In this document: positions 35,029 through 45,243 of the stretch, in pieces
Layout: each line of letters opens with the position of its first letter
How positions within the stretch are numbered: position 1 is the stretch's first letter
NCBI GenBank assembly: GCA_041389495.1
Contig: JAWKRT010000004.1
Span: 62,001-126,000 of the forward strand
DNA: 64,000 nt
Reading direction: 5' to 3'
Source of the DNA: Myxococcota bacterium
Lineage (GTDB): Bacteria; Myxococcota_A; UBA9160; UBA4427
Made by a program: the position numbers and the translations under genes
The notes under the pieces: model-generated
Database searches by the model: none
Told to the model about the DNA's origin: nothing
The model's input: only the letters and a program-made list of their open reading frames with translations

Positions 35029-35517
35029 ATGCGGAGCAAGCGGGACGGAAGCGGAGCGGAGACCCTCGATGACGACGGCCGGCGCGATCGCGAGGAGGCC
35101 GGCGTCGACAGCGAAGTGGGGGGCGAGCTGGACGCGTCGGGCGCGACGGCGACGGCCGGCGCGGGCGACGCCGAGCGCGACGCGCTCGAGGCGCGCGTGC
35201 GCGAGGACCTCGAGCGCGAGGGCGTGCTCGGTGACGAGGGGACGCGCCTCGCGAGTGCCGTCGTCGACGCACTGCTCGCCTCCGGTCCCGACGGCTATGC
35301 CGACCTGCTGCGCGGCATCCGACTCGCGCACCAGGTGCGGACCGACGCCGCCGCCGACCTCGCGCGCTCGCACCGCGAGCTGCGCCAGCTCGATCGTCTG
35401 ATGCGCGGCTTCGCGACCGAGCTCCGCAAGCTCGACGAGGTGGTCGAGGTGCTGTCGGCCTACCTGCGCCGCATGCGGACGACGGCGGGCGAAGCGACGC
35501 GCCACACGCTCCACTGA
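35029..35517 (+). CDS. Unknown acidic protein with C-terminal coiled coil
   Basis: 162 residues, no signal peptide. The first 65 residues are Asp/Glu/Gly-rich and likely disordered; residues 65-115 look helical (ALEARVREDLEREGVLGDEG); residues 120-160 form a heptad-like helix (ELRQLDRLMRGFATELRKLD). I do not recognise a family. ATG 35029 has GGAAGAGGA upstream, better than in-frame starts before it. It lies between an exported protease gene and comEC; no function can be inferred. Confidence 0.6.
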   Translation: MRSKRDGSGAETLDDDGRRDREEAGVDSEVGGELDASGATATAGAGDAERDALEARVREDLEREGVLGDEGTRLASAVVDALLASGPDGYADLLRGIRLAHQVRTDAAADLARSHRELRQLDRLMRGFATELRKLDEVVEVLSAYLRRMRTTAGEATRHTLH

Positions 35518-35543
35518 CGGACGCGCGACGACCGCCGCTTCGT

Positions 35544-35549
35544 TAGGCT
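35544..35549 (+). promoter_or_regulatory. -10-like element upstream of comEC
   Basis: TAGGCT, 34 bp before ATG 35583. Matches the local TAnnnT pattern but is short evidence on its own. Confidence 0.3.
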
Positions 35550-35582
35550 GGGCGCTCTCCGGTCCCGCGGAGCCCGGCGCCG

Positions 35583-38279
35583 ATGCGCCGCCCGCGTCCC
35601 CTCGCGTGCATCGCGCTCGCGCAGGCGCTCGCGATCGCCGCGGTCGATCGCGCGCCGGCGCTCGCGCCCTCCCGCCGGGTCGCCGCATTCGCCGCACTCG
35701 CCGCACTCGCGGCCGCTGCGCTGGCGGCACGGCCTCGCCGCGCGCCGCGGCGTGCGCGTCGGCGCACGCGCCGCGCGCGCGCTCCTCGGCGCGCCGAAGG
35801 AGCTCCGGTCGCGCGCGGGGAGAGCGCGCGGCGCGATCGCCGTCGCCGCGCTCGCGGCCGCGCTCGCGTCGGCGAGCGTCCACGGCGCGCGCCTCGCCGA
35901 CGCGGCGCGCGACGCGGCGCGCATGCCCGACGACCTCGGTCGTGTTCGATGCCTGCGTCGCGGCGCGGCGCGCGCGCGCGACCACGGACGCGGTCGAGCT
36001 CGCCGGCCTGCGGCGCGTGCAGGGCGACGTTCCTCTGCCGTCGCGCGCGCTCTGGTACGTCGACGCGCGCGCACGCGGCATCGCGCCCGGCGCGTGCGCA
36101 TGCGCGCGCGCCTCGTCGCGATTCGCGGACGTCGCAACCCGGCGCGCCCGACGCGCTGCGCGCGGCGCGGTCCGGCCTCGTCGCGCGCGCCGCCCTGCTC
36201 CATCGCCGGCTCGTGCAGCCGCTCGCGACGCCCGCTCCGCGCGGCCTGCTCGAGCGCTCGCGCGGCGCGGCGCGCGCGCTCCGCGCGCGGGTCGATTCCG
36301 CCCGCGATCGCGCGAGCGTGCGCTGGCTGCGCGCGGCGCGGGGGTGGGCTGCTCGCGGCGCTCGCCTTCGGCGACGTGCGCGGCGTGGCGCCGGGCGATC
36401 GCGCCGCGTTCGCCGCGCTCGGGATCGCGCACGCGCTCGCCGTCTCGGGGCTCCATCTCGCGCTCGTCGCGGCCGGCGTCCACGCGCTCGCGCGCGCGTG
36501 GCTCCGCGCGTGGGGGCGCGCGTCGCGCGCGGACACGCACCGCGCGCTCGGTCGGCGCCGCGATCGCGGCGGGCGCGGCCTACGCCGTGCTCACCGGTCC
36601 GGGCGTGGCTGCCGCGCGCGCCCTCGCGATGCTCGGCGCGGCGGGCGCGGCGTTCGCGCTGCGGCGGCCGGGCGGCGCGCGCAGCGGGTTCTGGCTCTCC
36701 GCGGCCGGCGCGCTCGCCGTGTCGCCGGGCTCGCTCTTCGAGCTCGGGCCGCAGCTCACGTTCGCGGCGACGGCCGCACTGCTCTACGCGCGACCGGAGG
36801 CCGTGCCGCGGGAGGCGACGCGACTCGTCGCGCGGATCGCGCGCGCCGCCCGAGAGGCGCTCCGCGCGAGCGCGGTCGCGATCGCGGCCACCGCGCCCGT
36901 GCTCGCGGCGGCCGGCCTTCCGGCCTCGCTCGCGGGGCTCGGCGCCAACCTCGCCGCGATCCCGTGGCTCGGCGGCGTGCTGCTGCCGACCGCCCTCGCG
37001 ACGGGGGCCATCGCCATCCTCGCGCCCCCGCCCGCCCCGGGCAGCGGTGCGCGAACGGACGATGCGGCGCACGTCGGAGCGGCGGAAGTCGGAGAAGGAC
37101 CCGCGTCGGTGCCCGCCCCGGTCGCGGACCGGGCGGAGCGGACACCGGCCGATCGCCGGGCCGACGAGATCTGCGCGCCGCCCGGCTCCCGCGCGTGCCG
37201 ACTCGCGGAGCGGGCGATCGACGGTGGATCGGCGGTTGGAAAGTGGTCGCTCGCTTTCGTCGATGGGGCCGCCCGTGCGATCGGGGCGGCGGCACTCCCG
37301 CCCCGGCGCGGCCCCGGCCAGCCGCCTGGGCGCTGGTCGGCGCCGGCGCACTCGCGGCGGCGGCGGCGCGGGCCGGTCGGACGCGGGCTCGACTCGCGCT
37401 CGCCTGCGCCGGCGTCGCCGTGCTGCGCGCCGCACCGGCGGCGGACGGGGTCGCTCCCGGCCCGCTCGCGGCGTTCCTCGATGTCGGCTCGGGCGATGCC
37501 GTCGTGCTCCGCGCGTCGCGCGCAGCCGTGCTCGTCGACGGCGGGCTCGCGCGCGACGCGCTGCCGTCGGGCACCGCCCCCGCGATCGACCTCGGCGCTG
37601 CGGTCGTCGTGCCCGCGCTCGCGGCGCTCGGCGTCGCGCGCCTCGACGTCGTCGTCGCGACGCACGGCGACGCCGACCACGCGGGCGGTCTCGCCAGCGT
37701 CGTGCGTGCTGCCCGTCGGTGAGGTCTGGATCCCGGCGGGCGCGCGCGACGACCTGGGCTCGCGCGGCTCGTCGCCGCGGCCTCGGCGCGCGGGATCCGC
37801 GCGCGCGAGGTCGCGAGCGGCTTCGGCGAGCGGGTGCTCGCGGACGACCTCGCGCTCGAGGTGCTCGGCCCGCCGTCGCGCGCTGCGCCGCGCGATCGCA
37901 ACGACGCTTCGGTCGTCCTGCGCGCGCGCCTCGGCGGCCTGCGCGTGCTGCTCACGGGAGACCTCGGGCGCGCCGGGGAGCGGCGGCTGCTCGCATCGGG
38001 CGGAGCCGTCGCCGCCGACGTGTTGAAGCTCGGGCACCACGGCAGCGCGGGGTCGACATCGCCGGCGTGGCTCGAGGCGGTCGATCCCGTGCTCGCGGTC
38101 GCGTCGTCCGCGTGCGACCGCGCGGGGCTCCCCGCGCCGCGGACCCTCGACGCCGTGCGCGCGCGCGGATCGCGCTCGCGTGGACGGGACGCGACGGCGC
38201 CGTGCTCGTGCGCCCGGCACCGCTGCGCGTCGAGCCGCTGCGCCTGCGCGTGCGCGCGCCGCCGTGCCGAGCGCGCTGA
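35583..38279 (+). pseudogene. comEC: ComEC/Rec2-type DNA uptake channel, broken by about ten frameshifts
   Basis: Pieces of one ComEC protein appear in order but in changing frames: N-terminal helices (frame of 35583), IAVAALAAALASASVHGARL, LARLxGRxNPG-type DUF4131 piece near 36100-36150, competence core LAALAFGDVRGVAPGDRAAF and ALGIAHALAVSGLHLALVAA (about 36350-36540), AYAVLTGPGVAAARALAMLG to LLPTALATGAIAILAP (about 36545-37030), then the beta-lactamase-like domain VVVATHGDADHAGGLASVV (about 37650), LLTGDLGRAGERRLLASGG and KLGHHGSAGSTSPAWLEAVD (about 37950-38080). Frames run 0,1,2,1,0,1,2,1,2,1,0 with few stops. Shifts sit beside GC-alternating or G runs. Either a recent pseudogene or a local consensus-error tract. 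Confidence 0.8.
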
Positions 38280-38410
38280 GAGGCACGGACGCCGCGCACC
38301 GCGCTGGCCGCGCGCGTCGCGTCGCACCCGCTCGGAACCGCGCGCCGAGTTGTGTCGGGCGCGGCGCTCGGCGAGGATGCGCGGATGGGGATCGGACGAG
38401 GGCAGCGCGC

Positions 38411-38455
38411 GCGAGCGACGGCGCGCGCGGGTGTGCGAGCGACGGCGCGCGCGGG
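38411..38455 (+). repeat. 21-bp direct repeat, two copies 24 bp apart
   Basis: A 21-bp unit (begins GCGAGCGACGGC) is at 38411-38431 and again at 38435-38455. It lies in the 232-bp gap (38280-38511) between comEC and the molybdoenzyme gene, which otherwise shows no gene. Confidence 0.8.
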
Positions 38456-38511
38456 CGCGTGCCCGCGCGCGCACCGCGGGGCCGCTCGCGCTCGGCCGCG
38501 GTGCGCGGGGC

Positions 38512-40806
38512 GTGAGCGACGAGCGGCAGCGGGCGAGCGCGCCGCGCGCGGCCGGCGGGCCGCGCGCGCTCGTCGAGTCGGCGCGACACGCGCTCCGCGC
38601 GCTCGGCCCGACCGACGCGCTGCGCGTGCTCGGCGAGCTCAACCAGGAAGCCGGCTTCGACTGCCCGGGCTGTGCGTGGCCCGACCCGCCGGATCGCTCC
38701 TTCGCCGAGTTCTGCGAGAACGGCGTCAAGCACGTCGCACACGAGGGGACGGGCCGCCGGGTCGACGCGCGCTTCCTCGCCGCGCACCCGGTGCGCGAGC
38801 TGCTCGAGCGCGACCACCGCTGGCTCGAGGAGCAGGGGCGGCTCGTCGAGCCGGTCGTCCGCCGGCGCGGCGCGGAGCGATACGAGCCCATCTCGTGGGA
38901 CGAAGCGCTCGCGCGCGTCGCGGCGGCGCTCCGCGCGCTGCCCGACCCCGACCGCGCCGTGTTCTACACCTCGGGCCGAACGAGCAACGAGGCCGCGTTC
39001 CTCTATCAGCTTCTCGTTCGAAGACTTGGGACGAACAACCTCCCAGATTGCTCGAACATGTGTCACGAGAGCAGCGGCACCGGTCTCGGCGACGCGATCG
39101 GCGTCGGGAAGGGGACGGTCGGGCTCGAGGACTTCGCGCTCGCCGACCTCGTGCTGGTCGTCGGCCAGAACCCGGGCAGCAACCACCCGCGCATGCTCGC
39201 CACGCTCCAGGAGGCGCGCCGGCGCGGCTGCGGCGTGGTCTCGGTCAACCCGCTCGGCGAGCTCGGTCTCGAGCGGTTCGGCCACCCGAAGGAGCTGCGC
39301 GGACTGCTCGGCCTCGCCGGTCCCGTGGCCGACCAGCACGTCGCGGTGCGCGTCGGCGGCGACGTGGCGCTCTTCCAGGGAATCGCGCGCGAAGTGCTCG
39401 CGATCGAGCGCGAGCGGGGCGCGCAGCGCGCCGTCGTCGACTGGGCCTTCGTGCAGGGGCGGACGAGCGGGTTCGACGCCTGGCGGGCCTCCATCGAGGC
39501 GGCGGACCCGGCCGAGATCGAGTGCCAGAGCGGTGTCGGGCGCGCCGAGCTGCGGGCGCTCGCCGAGCGCTACGTCGCCGCGGAGCGCGTGATCGCGTGC
39601 TGGGCAATGGGCCTTACGCAGCACAGACATGGCGTCGCAAACATCCAGTCGATCGTGAACTTGCTGCTGCTGCGCGGGAACATCGGGCGGCCCGGCGCCG
39701 GCGTGTGCCCGGTGCGCGGGCACAGCAACGTCCAGGGCGACCGCACGATGGGCATCTGGGAGCGCCCGAGGCCCGAGTTCCTCGACCGTCTCGGGGCCGC
39801 CTTCGGCTTCGAGCCCCCTCGCGAGCACGGGCTCGACACGGTGGCGGCGATCGAGGCGATGCTCGACGGGCGGGTGGACGTGTTCGCGGCGATGGGCGGG
39901 AACTTCGCGGTCGCGGCGCCCGACAGCGAGCGCACCGAGCGGGCGCTCGCGCGCTGCGGCCTCGCCGTGCACATCGCGACGACGCTCAACCGCACGCAGC
40001 TCGTCGCGGGCGAGGAGTCGATCCTGCTGCCCTGCCTCGCGCGCAGCGAGCGGGACGAGCAGCCGGGAGGCCCGCAGTTCGTCACCGTCGAGAACTCGAT
40101 GAGCGTCGTCCACCGCTCCCAGGGGCGCCGCGCGCCCGCGGGAGCCGCGCTGAGAAGCGAGCCCCGCATCGTCGCCGACCTCGGCGCGGCCGTCTTCGGC
40201 GACATCCCGCCGGGCGACGCGCAGCGCTCGGGCGGGATCGACTGGCGCGCGCTCGCCGACGACTACGACCGCATCCGCGACGCGATCGAGCGCGTCGTCC
40301 CGGGATTCGAGGACTTCAACCGGCGCGTGCGCGAGGGTGGGTTCGTGCTGCCGAGCGGAGCGCGCCGGCAGGAGTTCGACACGCCCGACGGCCGTGCGCA
40401 GTTCCGCGTGCACGCGCTCCCGCGGCTCGACGTCGCGCCCGGGGAGCTGCTGATGATGACCGTGCGCAGCCACGACCAGTTCAACACGACGATCTACAGC
40501 GACGACGATCGCTACCGCGGCATCTACGGCTCGCGCCGCGTCGTGATGCTCCACGACGACGACCTCGCCGAGCGCGGCCTCGCCGAGGGAGACGTCGTCG
40601 ATCTCGTGAGCCGGTTCGCCGGGGTCGAGCGCCGCGCGCGCGGCTTCCGCGTCGTCCGCTACGCCGTGCCGCGCGGCTGCGCGGCGACGTACTTCCCGGA
40701 GGCCAACGGGCTCGTTGCGCTCGAGAGCTTCGCCGAGGGGAGTCGCACGCCCGCCTACAAGTCCGTGCCGATCGTCCTCGAGCGGTCCGCGCTCGGGGTC
40801 GCGTGA
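38512..40806 (+). CDS. FdhF/YdeP-family molybdopterin oxidoreductase
   Basis: 764 residues, the length of YdeP-type enzymes (TIGR01701 group). N-terminal FDCPGCAWPDPPDRSFAEF, typical of this group and lacking the full CxxC-x3-C [4Fe-4S] motif of other formate dehydrogenases; molybdopterin segments ISWDEALARVAAALRAL, GTNNLPDCSNMCHESSG, LVLVVGQNPGSNHPRM and LRGNIGRPGAGVCPVRGHSN; C-terminal MopB-CT domain (LLMMTVRSHDQFNTTIYSDD). Cytosolic, no Tat signal. Substrate unproven; E. coli YdeP is linked to acid resistance. GTG 38512 has only a weak ribosome site. Two low-G+C patches lie inside (see findings). No fdhD nearby. Confidence 0.88.
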   Translation: MSDERQRASAPRAAGGPRALVESARHALRALGPTDALRVLGELNQEAGFDCPGCAWPDPPDRSFAEFCENGVKHVAHEGTGRRVDARFLAAHPVRELLERDHRWLEEQGRLVEPVVRRRGAERYEPISWDEALARVAAALRALPDPDRAVFYTSGRTSNEAAFLYQLLVRRLGTNNLPDCSNMCHESSGTGLGDAIGVGKGTVGLEDFALADLVLVVGQNPGSNHPRMLATLQEARRRGCGVVSVNPLGELGLERFGHPKELRGLLGLAGPVADQHVAVRVGGDVALFQGIAREVLAIERERGAQRAVVDWAFVQGRTSGFDAWRASIEAADPAEIECQSGVGRAELRALAERYVAAERVIACWAMGLTQHRHGVANIQSIVNLLLLRGNIGRPGAGVCPVRGHSNVQGDRTMGIWERPRPEFLDRLGAAFGFEPPREHGLDTVAAIEAMLDGRVDVFAAMGGNFAVAAPDSERTERALARCGLAVHIATTLNRTQLVAGEESILLPCLARSERDEQPGGPQFVTVENSMSVVHRSQGRRAPAGAALRSEPRIVADLGAAVFGDIPPGDAQRSGGIDWRALADDYDRIRDAIERVVPGFEDFNRRVREGGFVLPSGARRQEFDTPDGRAQFRVHALPRLDVAPGELLMMTVRSHDQFNTTIYSDDDRYRGIYGSRRVVMLHDDDLAERGLAEGDVVDLVSRFAGVERRARGFRVVRYAVPRGCAATYFPEANGLVALESFAEGSRTPAYKSVPIVLERSALGVA

Positions 40807-40924
40807 GGAAGTCGTTCCACGCGGAACATCTCAATGCTGGCAGTGGGTTGAAGCCGAACGTGCAAGAAGATGCGCGGCTTCTGGGCGCGCGGACACGCGC
40901 GCCCGGTCGCCCATCGTCCCCGGT

Positions 40925-43900
40925 CTAGGCGGGCTTGAGCGGTTCCTTCGGCGCGGCCGCGCGCGCGCGGTGTGCGGCGAGCACCCGGTCGACGAAGGCG
41001 AGCAGGTCGGCTCGCGAGAACGGCTTCGCCAGCAGGTCGACGTCGGCCGCGGCGAGCCCGCGCCGCTCGAGCGCGGCGTCCGGGAAGCCCGAGATGTAGG
41101 CGATCGCGGCGCCCGGGAACGCCTCGCGCACCCGCTCGGCGATCGTCGGGCCGTCGTAGCTCGGGAGGACGACGTCCGAGAGCACGAGGTCGACGCGCGC
41201 GGCGCGCCGGCAGAGCTCGAGCGCGCCGTCGCCGTCCGTCGCCTCGATGACGTCGTAGCCGTGCTCGCTCAGGTGGCGCACCAGGAGCGCGCGCACGGCG
41301 GCCTCGTCCTCGATCACGAGCACCGTTCCCTCGCCGCGTTCGGCGACGGTCGGCACGGCGGCCTCGGGCTCGGCGACCTCGGCCGTCGCCCGCGGCAGCA
41401 GGATCGTGAAGCACGCGCCGAGCCCCGGCGCCGAGTCGAGCACGAGGTGGCCGCCGCTCTGCTCGACGATCCCGAGCACGGTGCTGAGCCCGAGGCCCGT
41501 GCCCTCGCCGGGGCGCTTCGTCGTGAAGAACGGCTCGAAGATGCGCGCGGCCGTCTCGGGCTCGATGCCCGTGCCCTGGTCGACCACGCAGAGGGTCGCG
41601 TAGTCGCCCGGCGGCGCGTCGCCCGCGCACGTCTCGAGCGCGTTCGCGATCGTCAGGTTCTCGGTGCGGATCGTGATCGCGCCGCCGCCCGGCATCGCGT
41701 CGCGCGCGTTGACGACGAGGTTGAGGAGCACCTGCTCGAGCTGCCCGGGGTCGGCGACCACGGGCCACAGGCTGCCATCGAGCTGGGTCACGAAGGCGTA
41801 GTGCTCGCCGACGACGCGCCGGAGCATCCGGTCGAGCTGCGACACCAGGGCGTTCAGGTCGACGGGACGCGACTCGAGCACCTGCCGCCGGCTGAAGGCG
41901 AGCAGCTGGCGGGTGAGCCCGGCGGCGCGGTTCGCGGCGTGCAGGACCTCGCGCGCGTCCTGCGCGGAGGGGTGGTCGTCGCCGAGGTCGCCGAGCAGCA
42001 GGTCGGCGTGGCCCGTGATCGCGGTCAGCAGGTTGTTGAAGTCGTGCGCGATGCCGCCTGCGAGCTGGCCGACGGCCTCCATCTTCTGGGCCTGCCGCAG
42101 GTGCTCCTCGCTCTCGCGGAGCTGCTGCGCGGTGTGCTCCTCGGCCGACAGGTCGCGCACGACGAGCACCGCGCGCGGGCGGCCGTCGATGTCCGTGGCC
42201 GGCGCGATCGCCGCCTCGACCGGGCGCCGGCGCCCCTCGCCGTCGATGCAGGAGGTGCGCCCGAGCTCGGCCGCCCCCTCCGCGAGCACGCGCTCGAAGA
42301 CGACGCGTGCGGTCGCGCGCGCGTCGTCCGGGAGCAGCTCGAATGCGTCGCGTCCGAGCAGGGCGTCGCGCTCGAGGCCGATCACGCGCGCGCTGTTCGG
42401 GCTCGCGTAGACGATGCGCCCGTCGCGGTCGAGCTCGGCGATCACGTAGTGCGCGCCGCGCTCGATCAGGTCGAGACGCCGCGCGGCCTCGCGGAACGCG
42501 TGCCGCGTCTCGAGCACCTCCCGCTCGTCGCGGCACACGAGTGCGATCGCGGCGCCGTGTCCGGGAAGCTCGTCCGAGAGCAGCACGAACGACGCGAGCA
42601 CGGGGATGGGCGCGGCGCCCGTGCGCGGCAGCAGCGTCAGGTGGCCGGCCCAGCGCCCGCTGCGCGCCAGCACCGGCTCGATGCGCGCGCGGAGCGCCGG
42701 CTCGGGCGTGCCGTCGGCACCGGCGAAGAAGCCGTCGAGCCGCGCGGGCGCCTCGCCCTCCGCGACGCCGAGGAGCTCGCGCCCGGCGGTGTTCACGTAC
42801 AGGATCTCGCCCTCGAGCGACGCGAGCGCCATCAGGTCGGAGCCGTGCTCCATGAGCGCCGTGAGCTGGCGGCGCTCGCGCTCGGCCAGGCGCCGATCGG
42901 TGACGTCGCGGCCGAGCAGGACGGCGCGGCGCCGGCCCGACTGCGACCGGTAGCCGCGCGCAGTGACGTCGATCCAGTGCCAGTGGTCGTCGCGATCGCG
43001 GATGCGCAGCAGCGCGTTCACGGGCTCGGGCCGGTCGTAGGCCTCGCGCAGCCGCGCGAGCGCGCGCGCGCGGTCGGCGGGGTCGAGCCGTGCGACGAGC
43101 TCGCCCGGGCGCGGCGAGATGCCGAGCGTGCGCTGCACGGCCGGCGAGACGTAGGTGATGCCGTGCTCGGCGTCGGCGTCGACGATCAGGTCCGGCGACT
43201 GCTCGAGGATCGCCCGCAGGCGCGCCTCGCTCTCGCGGAGCGCGCGCGCCGCCGCGGCCCGTCGCAGCTCGGCGGCGGCGCGCTGCGCGAAGATCGCGAG
43301 CGTCGAGCGCGCGAGGTCGGCATTCGCGATCGGGCGCCTCCCGAGCGCGGCCAGACAGCCGATCACTCCGCCGTCGTCGTCGCGCAGCGGTGCGCCGACG
43401 AACGACGCGAACGGGCCGCCCGGGAACGCCGGGAGCTGCGCGAAGCGCCGCGCGACGCCGACCGAGTAGCAGCACGCGCTGCCCGCCAGCAGCGTCTCGA
43501 AGGGCGAGCCCGCGACGGGGAAGGAGAGCTCGTCGCCGAGCGCGCCGTCGGCCCACAGCGCGACGGCCTCCGCCGCGCCATCGTCGCGCGCCACCGCGAC
43601 GAGCGCGCACTCGACGTCCATCGCGCGCGCGACGTGGCCGACGAGCGACTCGAGGAACGGGCCGCCGTCGAACGCGGTCTCGGCGACCGCGCGCAGCGCG
43701 TCCTCGTACTCCTTGCGCCGGGTGATGTCCTTGAGGCGGACCGCGACGCGCGCGACGCGGCCGCGCTCCGAGAACGGGCGCAGCACGGCCGCGTACCAGC
43801 GCAGGCCGCCGTCGTCCGTGCGCAGCTGGATGTCGAGCTCGGCCGGGCCGCGCCCCTCGCGCGCGGCGAGCCAGGCGTCGGCGGCGAGCGGCGCGTGCGA

Positions 43901-44974
43901 GTCGAGCGCGCGCTGGAAGAGGTGTTGCGCGAAGCGCGCATCGCGCGGGATCGCGGCGAAGTCCGCGCCCACCGCGAGCACCGAGACCGTGTCGCCGTCG
44001 CCGTCCGTCTCGAACGCGATGTCGTAGCCGGTGCCGGCGGCCTCGCGCAGCGCCTCGGCCTCGCGCCGCGCGACGGCTTCGCGCTCGACGCGGCTCGTCA
44101 CCGAGCGGATCAGTGCGCCGATGCGGCGCGCGCCGCTCGCGCTCTCGAAGGCCGTCGCGCGGGCCTCGAGGTCGTGCGGCACGCCGTCGGCGTCGATCGC
44201 GCGGAACTCGATCGTCGCGGACGTGCCCGGCGCGCGGAGCGCGCTGACCTCGTCGAGCACGCGGTCGCGGTCGCCCTGTGCGACGACCTCCTCGAGCGCG
44301 CGGCCGACGAAGTGGCTCGCCGGGTAGCCCATCGCCTCGGCGGCGCGGTCGTTCACGAAGAGGACGCGGCCGTCCGCGGTGAGCTCGACGATCCCGTCCT
44401 CGAGCGCGCCGAGCACGGCGGCGAGCTCCGCGCGGGCCCCGACGGCTGCCGGCGCCGCGTGGGCCGGGGCGACGTCGATGCGCGCGCGCGCGCAATCGGG
44501 CCAGCGTGCGACGGCGGCGATCGCAGGCTCGCCGGTCGCCAGCGCGGGGACGCGCTCGGCGAAGGCGGCGAGCACCTCGAACAGGTCGTCGACCGCGTCG
44601 GATCGCAGCTCCTCGGCGCCGCGCAGCTCGACCCACAGGCGCGCGTGGCCGGGCTCTCCGACCTCCGCGCGCAGCGCGACGGCCGGCATCCAGCTCGGGA
44701 GGACGGCGCTCGCCACGTGATGCCAGAGTGCGGGCAGGTCCTTGCCGGCGGCCGCGGCTGCGACCTCGGGGAGCGCGAGCGCGCGCGCCGCGAGCGCGCG
44801 CGCTCGCTCGCGGCGGTGCGCGGGCGTAGCCGGCGCGCCCTGCGGGCCCGCGCAGACGGCGCGCGCGATGCGCGCGAGCGCCGGCCAGCCCGGCGCGCCG
44901 CCGAGCTCGGCGGCCGCCGACCCCGAGAGCGCGCGACGCAGGAGCGCGACCGTGCGGTGCGAAGCGAGGCGCAT
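40925..44974 (-). CDS. Large cytosolic hybrid sensor histidine kinase (multi-PAS, GAF, HK, REC)
   Basis: 1349 residues, no membrane helices. After an unrecognised 170-residue N-terminus, PAS domains occur at about 170-290 (LEDGIVELTADGRVLFVNDR), 300-430, 590-710 (LEQSPDLIVDADAEHGITYV), 715-840 (YVNTAGRELLGVAEGEAPAR) and 850-960 (IAELDRDGRIVYASPNSARV), with a GAF domain about 435-580. Then HisKA with the phospho-His in AGGIAHDFNNLLTAITGHAD, HATPase (NLVVNARDAMPGG, GTGLGLSTVLGIVEQSGGH) and a REC domain with acceptor Asp in VDLVLSDVVLPSYDG. GGGGAG lies about 12 nt before ATG 44974. No partner regulator adjoins it. Confidence 0.9.
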   Translation of the reverse strand: MRLASHRTVALLRRALSGSAAAELGGAPGWPALARIARAVCAGPQGAPATPAHRRERARALAARALALPEVAAAAAGKDLPALWHHVASAVLPSWMPAVALRAEVGEPGHARLWVELRGAEELRSDAVDDLFEVLAAFAERVPALATGEPAIAAVARWPDCARARIDVAPAHAAPAAVGARAELAAVLGALEDGIVELTADGRVLFVNDRAAEAMGYPASHFVGRALEEVVAQGDRDRVLDEVSALRAPGTSATIEFRAIDADGVPHDLEARATAFESASGARRIGALIRSVTSRVEREAVARREAEALREAAGTGYDIAFETDGDGDTVSVLAVGADFAAIPRDARFAQHLFQRALDSHAPLAADAWLAAREGRGPAELDIQLRTDDGGLRWYAAVLRPFSERGRVARVAVRLKDITRRKEYEDALRAVAETAFDGGPFLESLVGHVARAMDVECALVAVARDDGAAEAVALWADGALGDELSFPVAGSPFETLLAGSACCYSVGVARRFAQLPAFPGGPFASFVGAPLRDDDGGVIGCLAALGRRPIANADLARSTLAIFAQRAAAELRRAAAARALRESEARLRAILEQSPDLIVDADAEHGITYVSPAVQRTLGISPRPGELVARLDPADRARALARLREAYDRPEPVNALLRIRDRDDHWHWIDVTARGYRSQSGRRRAVLLGRDVTDRRLAERERRQLTALMEHGSDLMALASLEGEILYVNTAGRELLGVAEGEAPARLDGFFAGADGTPEPALRARIEPVLARSGRWAGHLTLLPRTGAAPIPVLASFVLLSDELPGHGAAIALVCRDEREVLETRHAFREAARRLDLIERGAHYVIAELDRDGRIVYASPNSARVIGLERDALLGRDAFELLPDDARATARVVFERVLAEGAAELGRTSCIDGEGRRRPVEAAIAPATDIDGRPRAVLVVRDLSAEEHTAQQLRESEEHLRQAQKMEAVGQLAGGIAHDFNNLLTAITGHADLLLGDLGDDHPSAQDAREVLHAANRAAGLTRQLLAFSRRQVLESRPVDLNALVSQLDRMLRRVVGEHYAFVTQLDGSLWPVVADPGQLEQVLLNLVVNARDAMPGGGAITIRTENLTIANALETCAGDAPPGDYATLCVVDQGTGIEPETAARIFEPFFTTKRPGEGTGLGLSTVLGIVEQSGGHLVLDSAPGLGACFTILLPRATAEVAEPEAAVPTVAERGEGTVLVIEDEAAVRALLVRHLSEHGYDVIEATDGDGALELCRRAARVDLVLSDVVLPSYDGPTIAERVREAFPGAAIAYISGFPDAALERRGLAAADVDLLAKPFSRADLLAFVDRVLAAHRARAAAPKEPLKPA

Positions 44975-45173
44975 GCGTGCGGTCGGCTCCCCGTCCTTCG
45001 ATGGCGCGCCGGGCGCGCCCTCTGCTCGCGGCACGTCCGGCGCGCCGTCGGCTGGCGGCGCGCCCGGCGGCTCGGCGCGCGCTGCCCATGCTCCGCGACC
45101 GCCCCGCGGAGCGCGCGTCGCGCGTGCGGGAGCGAGCGGCGGAGGTCTCCGATCTCGAGCCTGGGGGGCCGTC

Positions 45174-45179
45174 AGAATA
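45174..45179 (-). promoter_or_regulatory. -10-like element upstream of the hybrid kinase
   Basis: TATTCT on the minus strand would give a leader of about 190 nt. The 269-bp gap to the TauE gene (44975-45243) is full of GGCGCGCC-like repeats and shows no gene. Confidence 0.3.
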
Positions 45180-45243
45180 CGAGCCGGATGTGCGCGCTGC
45201 CATCGCCACTCGCAGGCGGCGCGCCGAGGCCGGGCGGCTGCGC

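Noticed and set aside
40814..40827. GTTCCACGCGGAAC inverted repeat after the molybdoenzyme gene as a further copy of the PEP-CTERM palindrome
   Set aside because: Half-sites are in the opposite order (GTTCC...GGAAC rather than GGAAC...GTTCC) and there is no sigma-54 site nearby; likely a small 3' hairpin.
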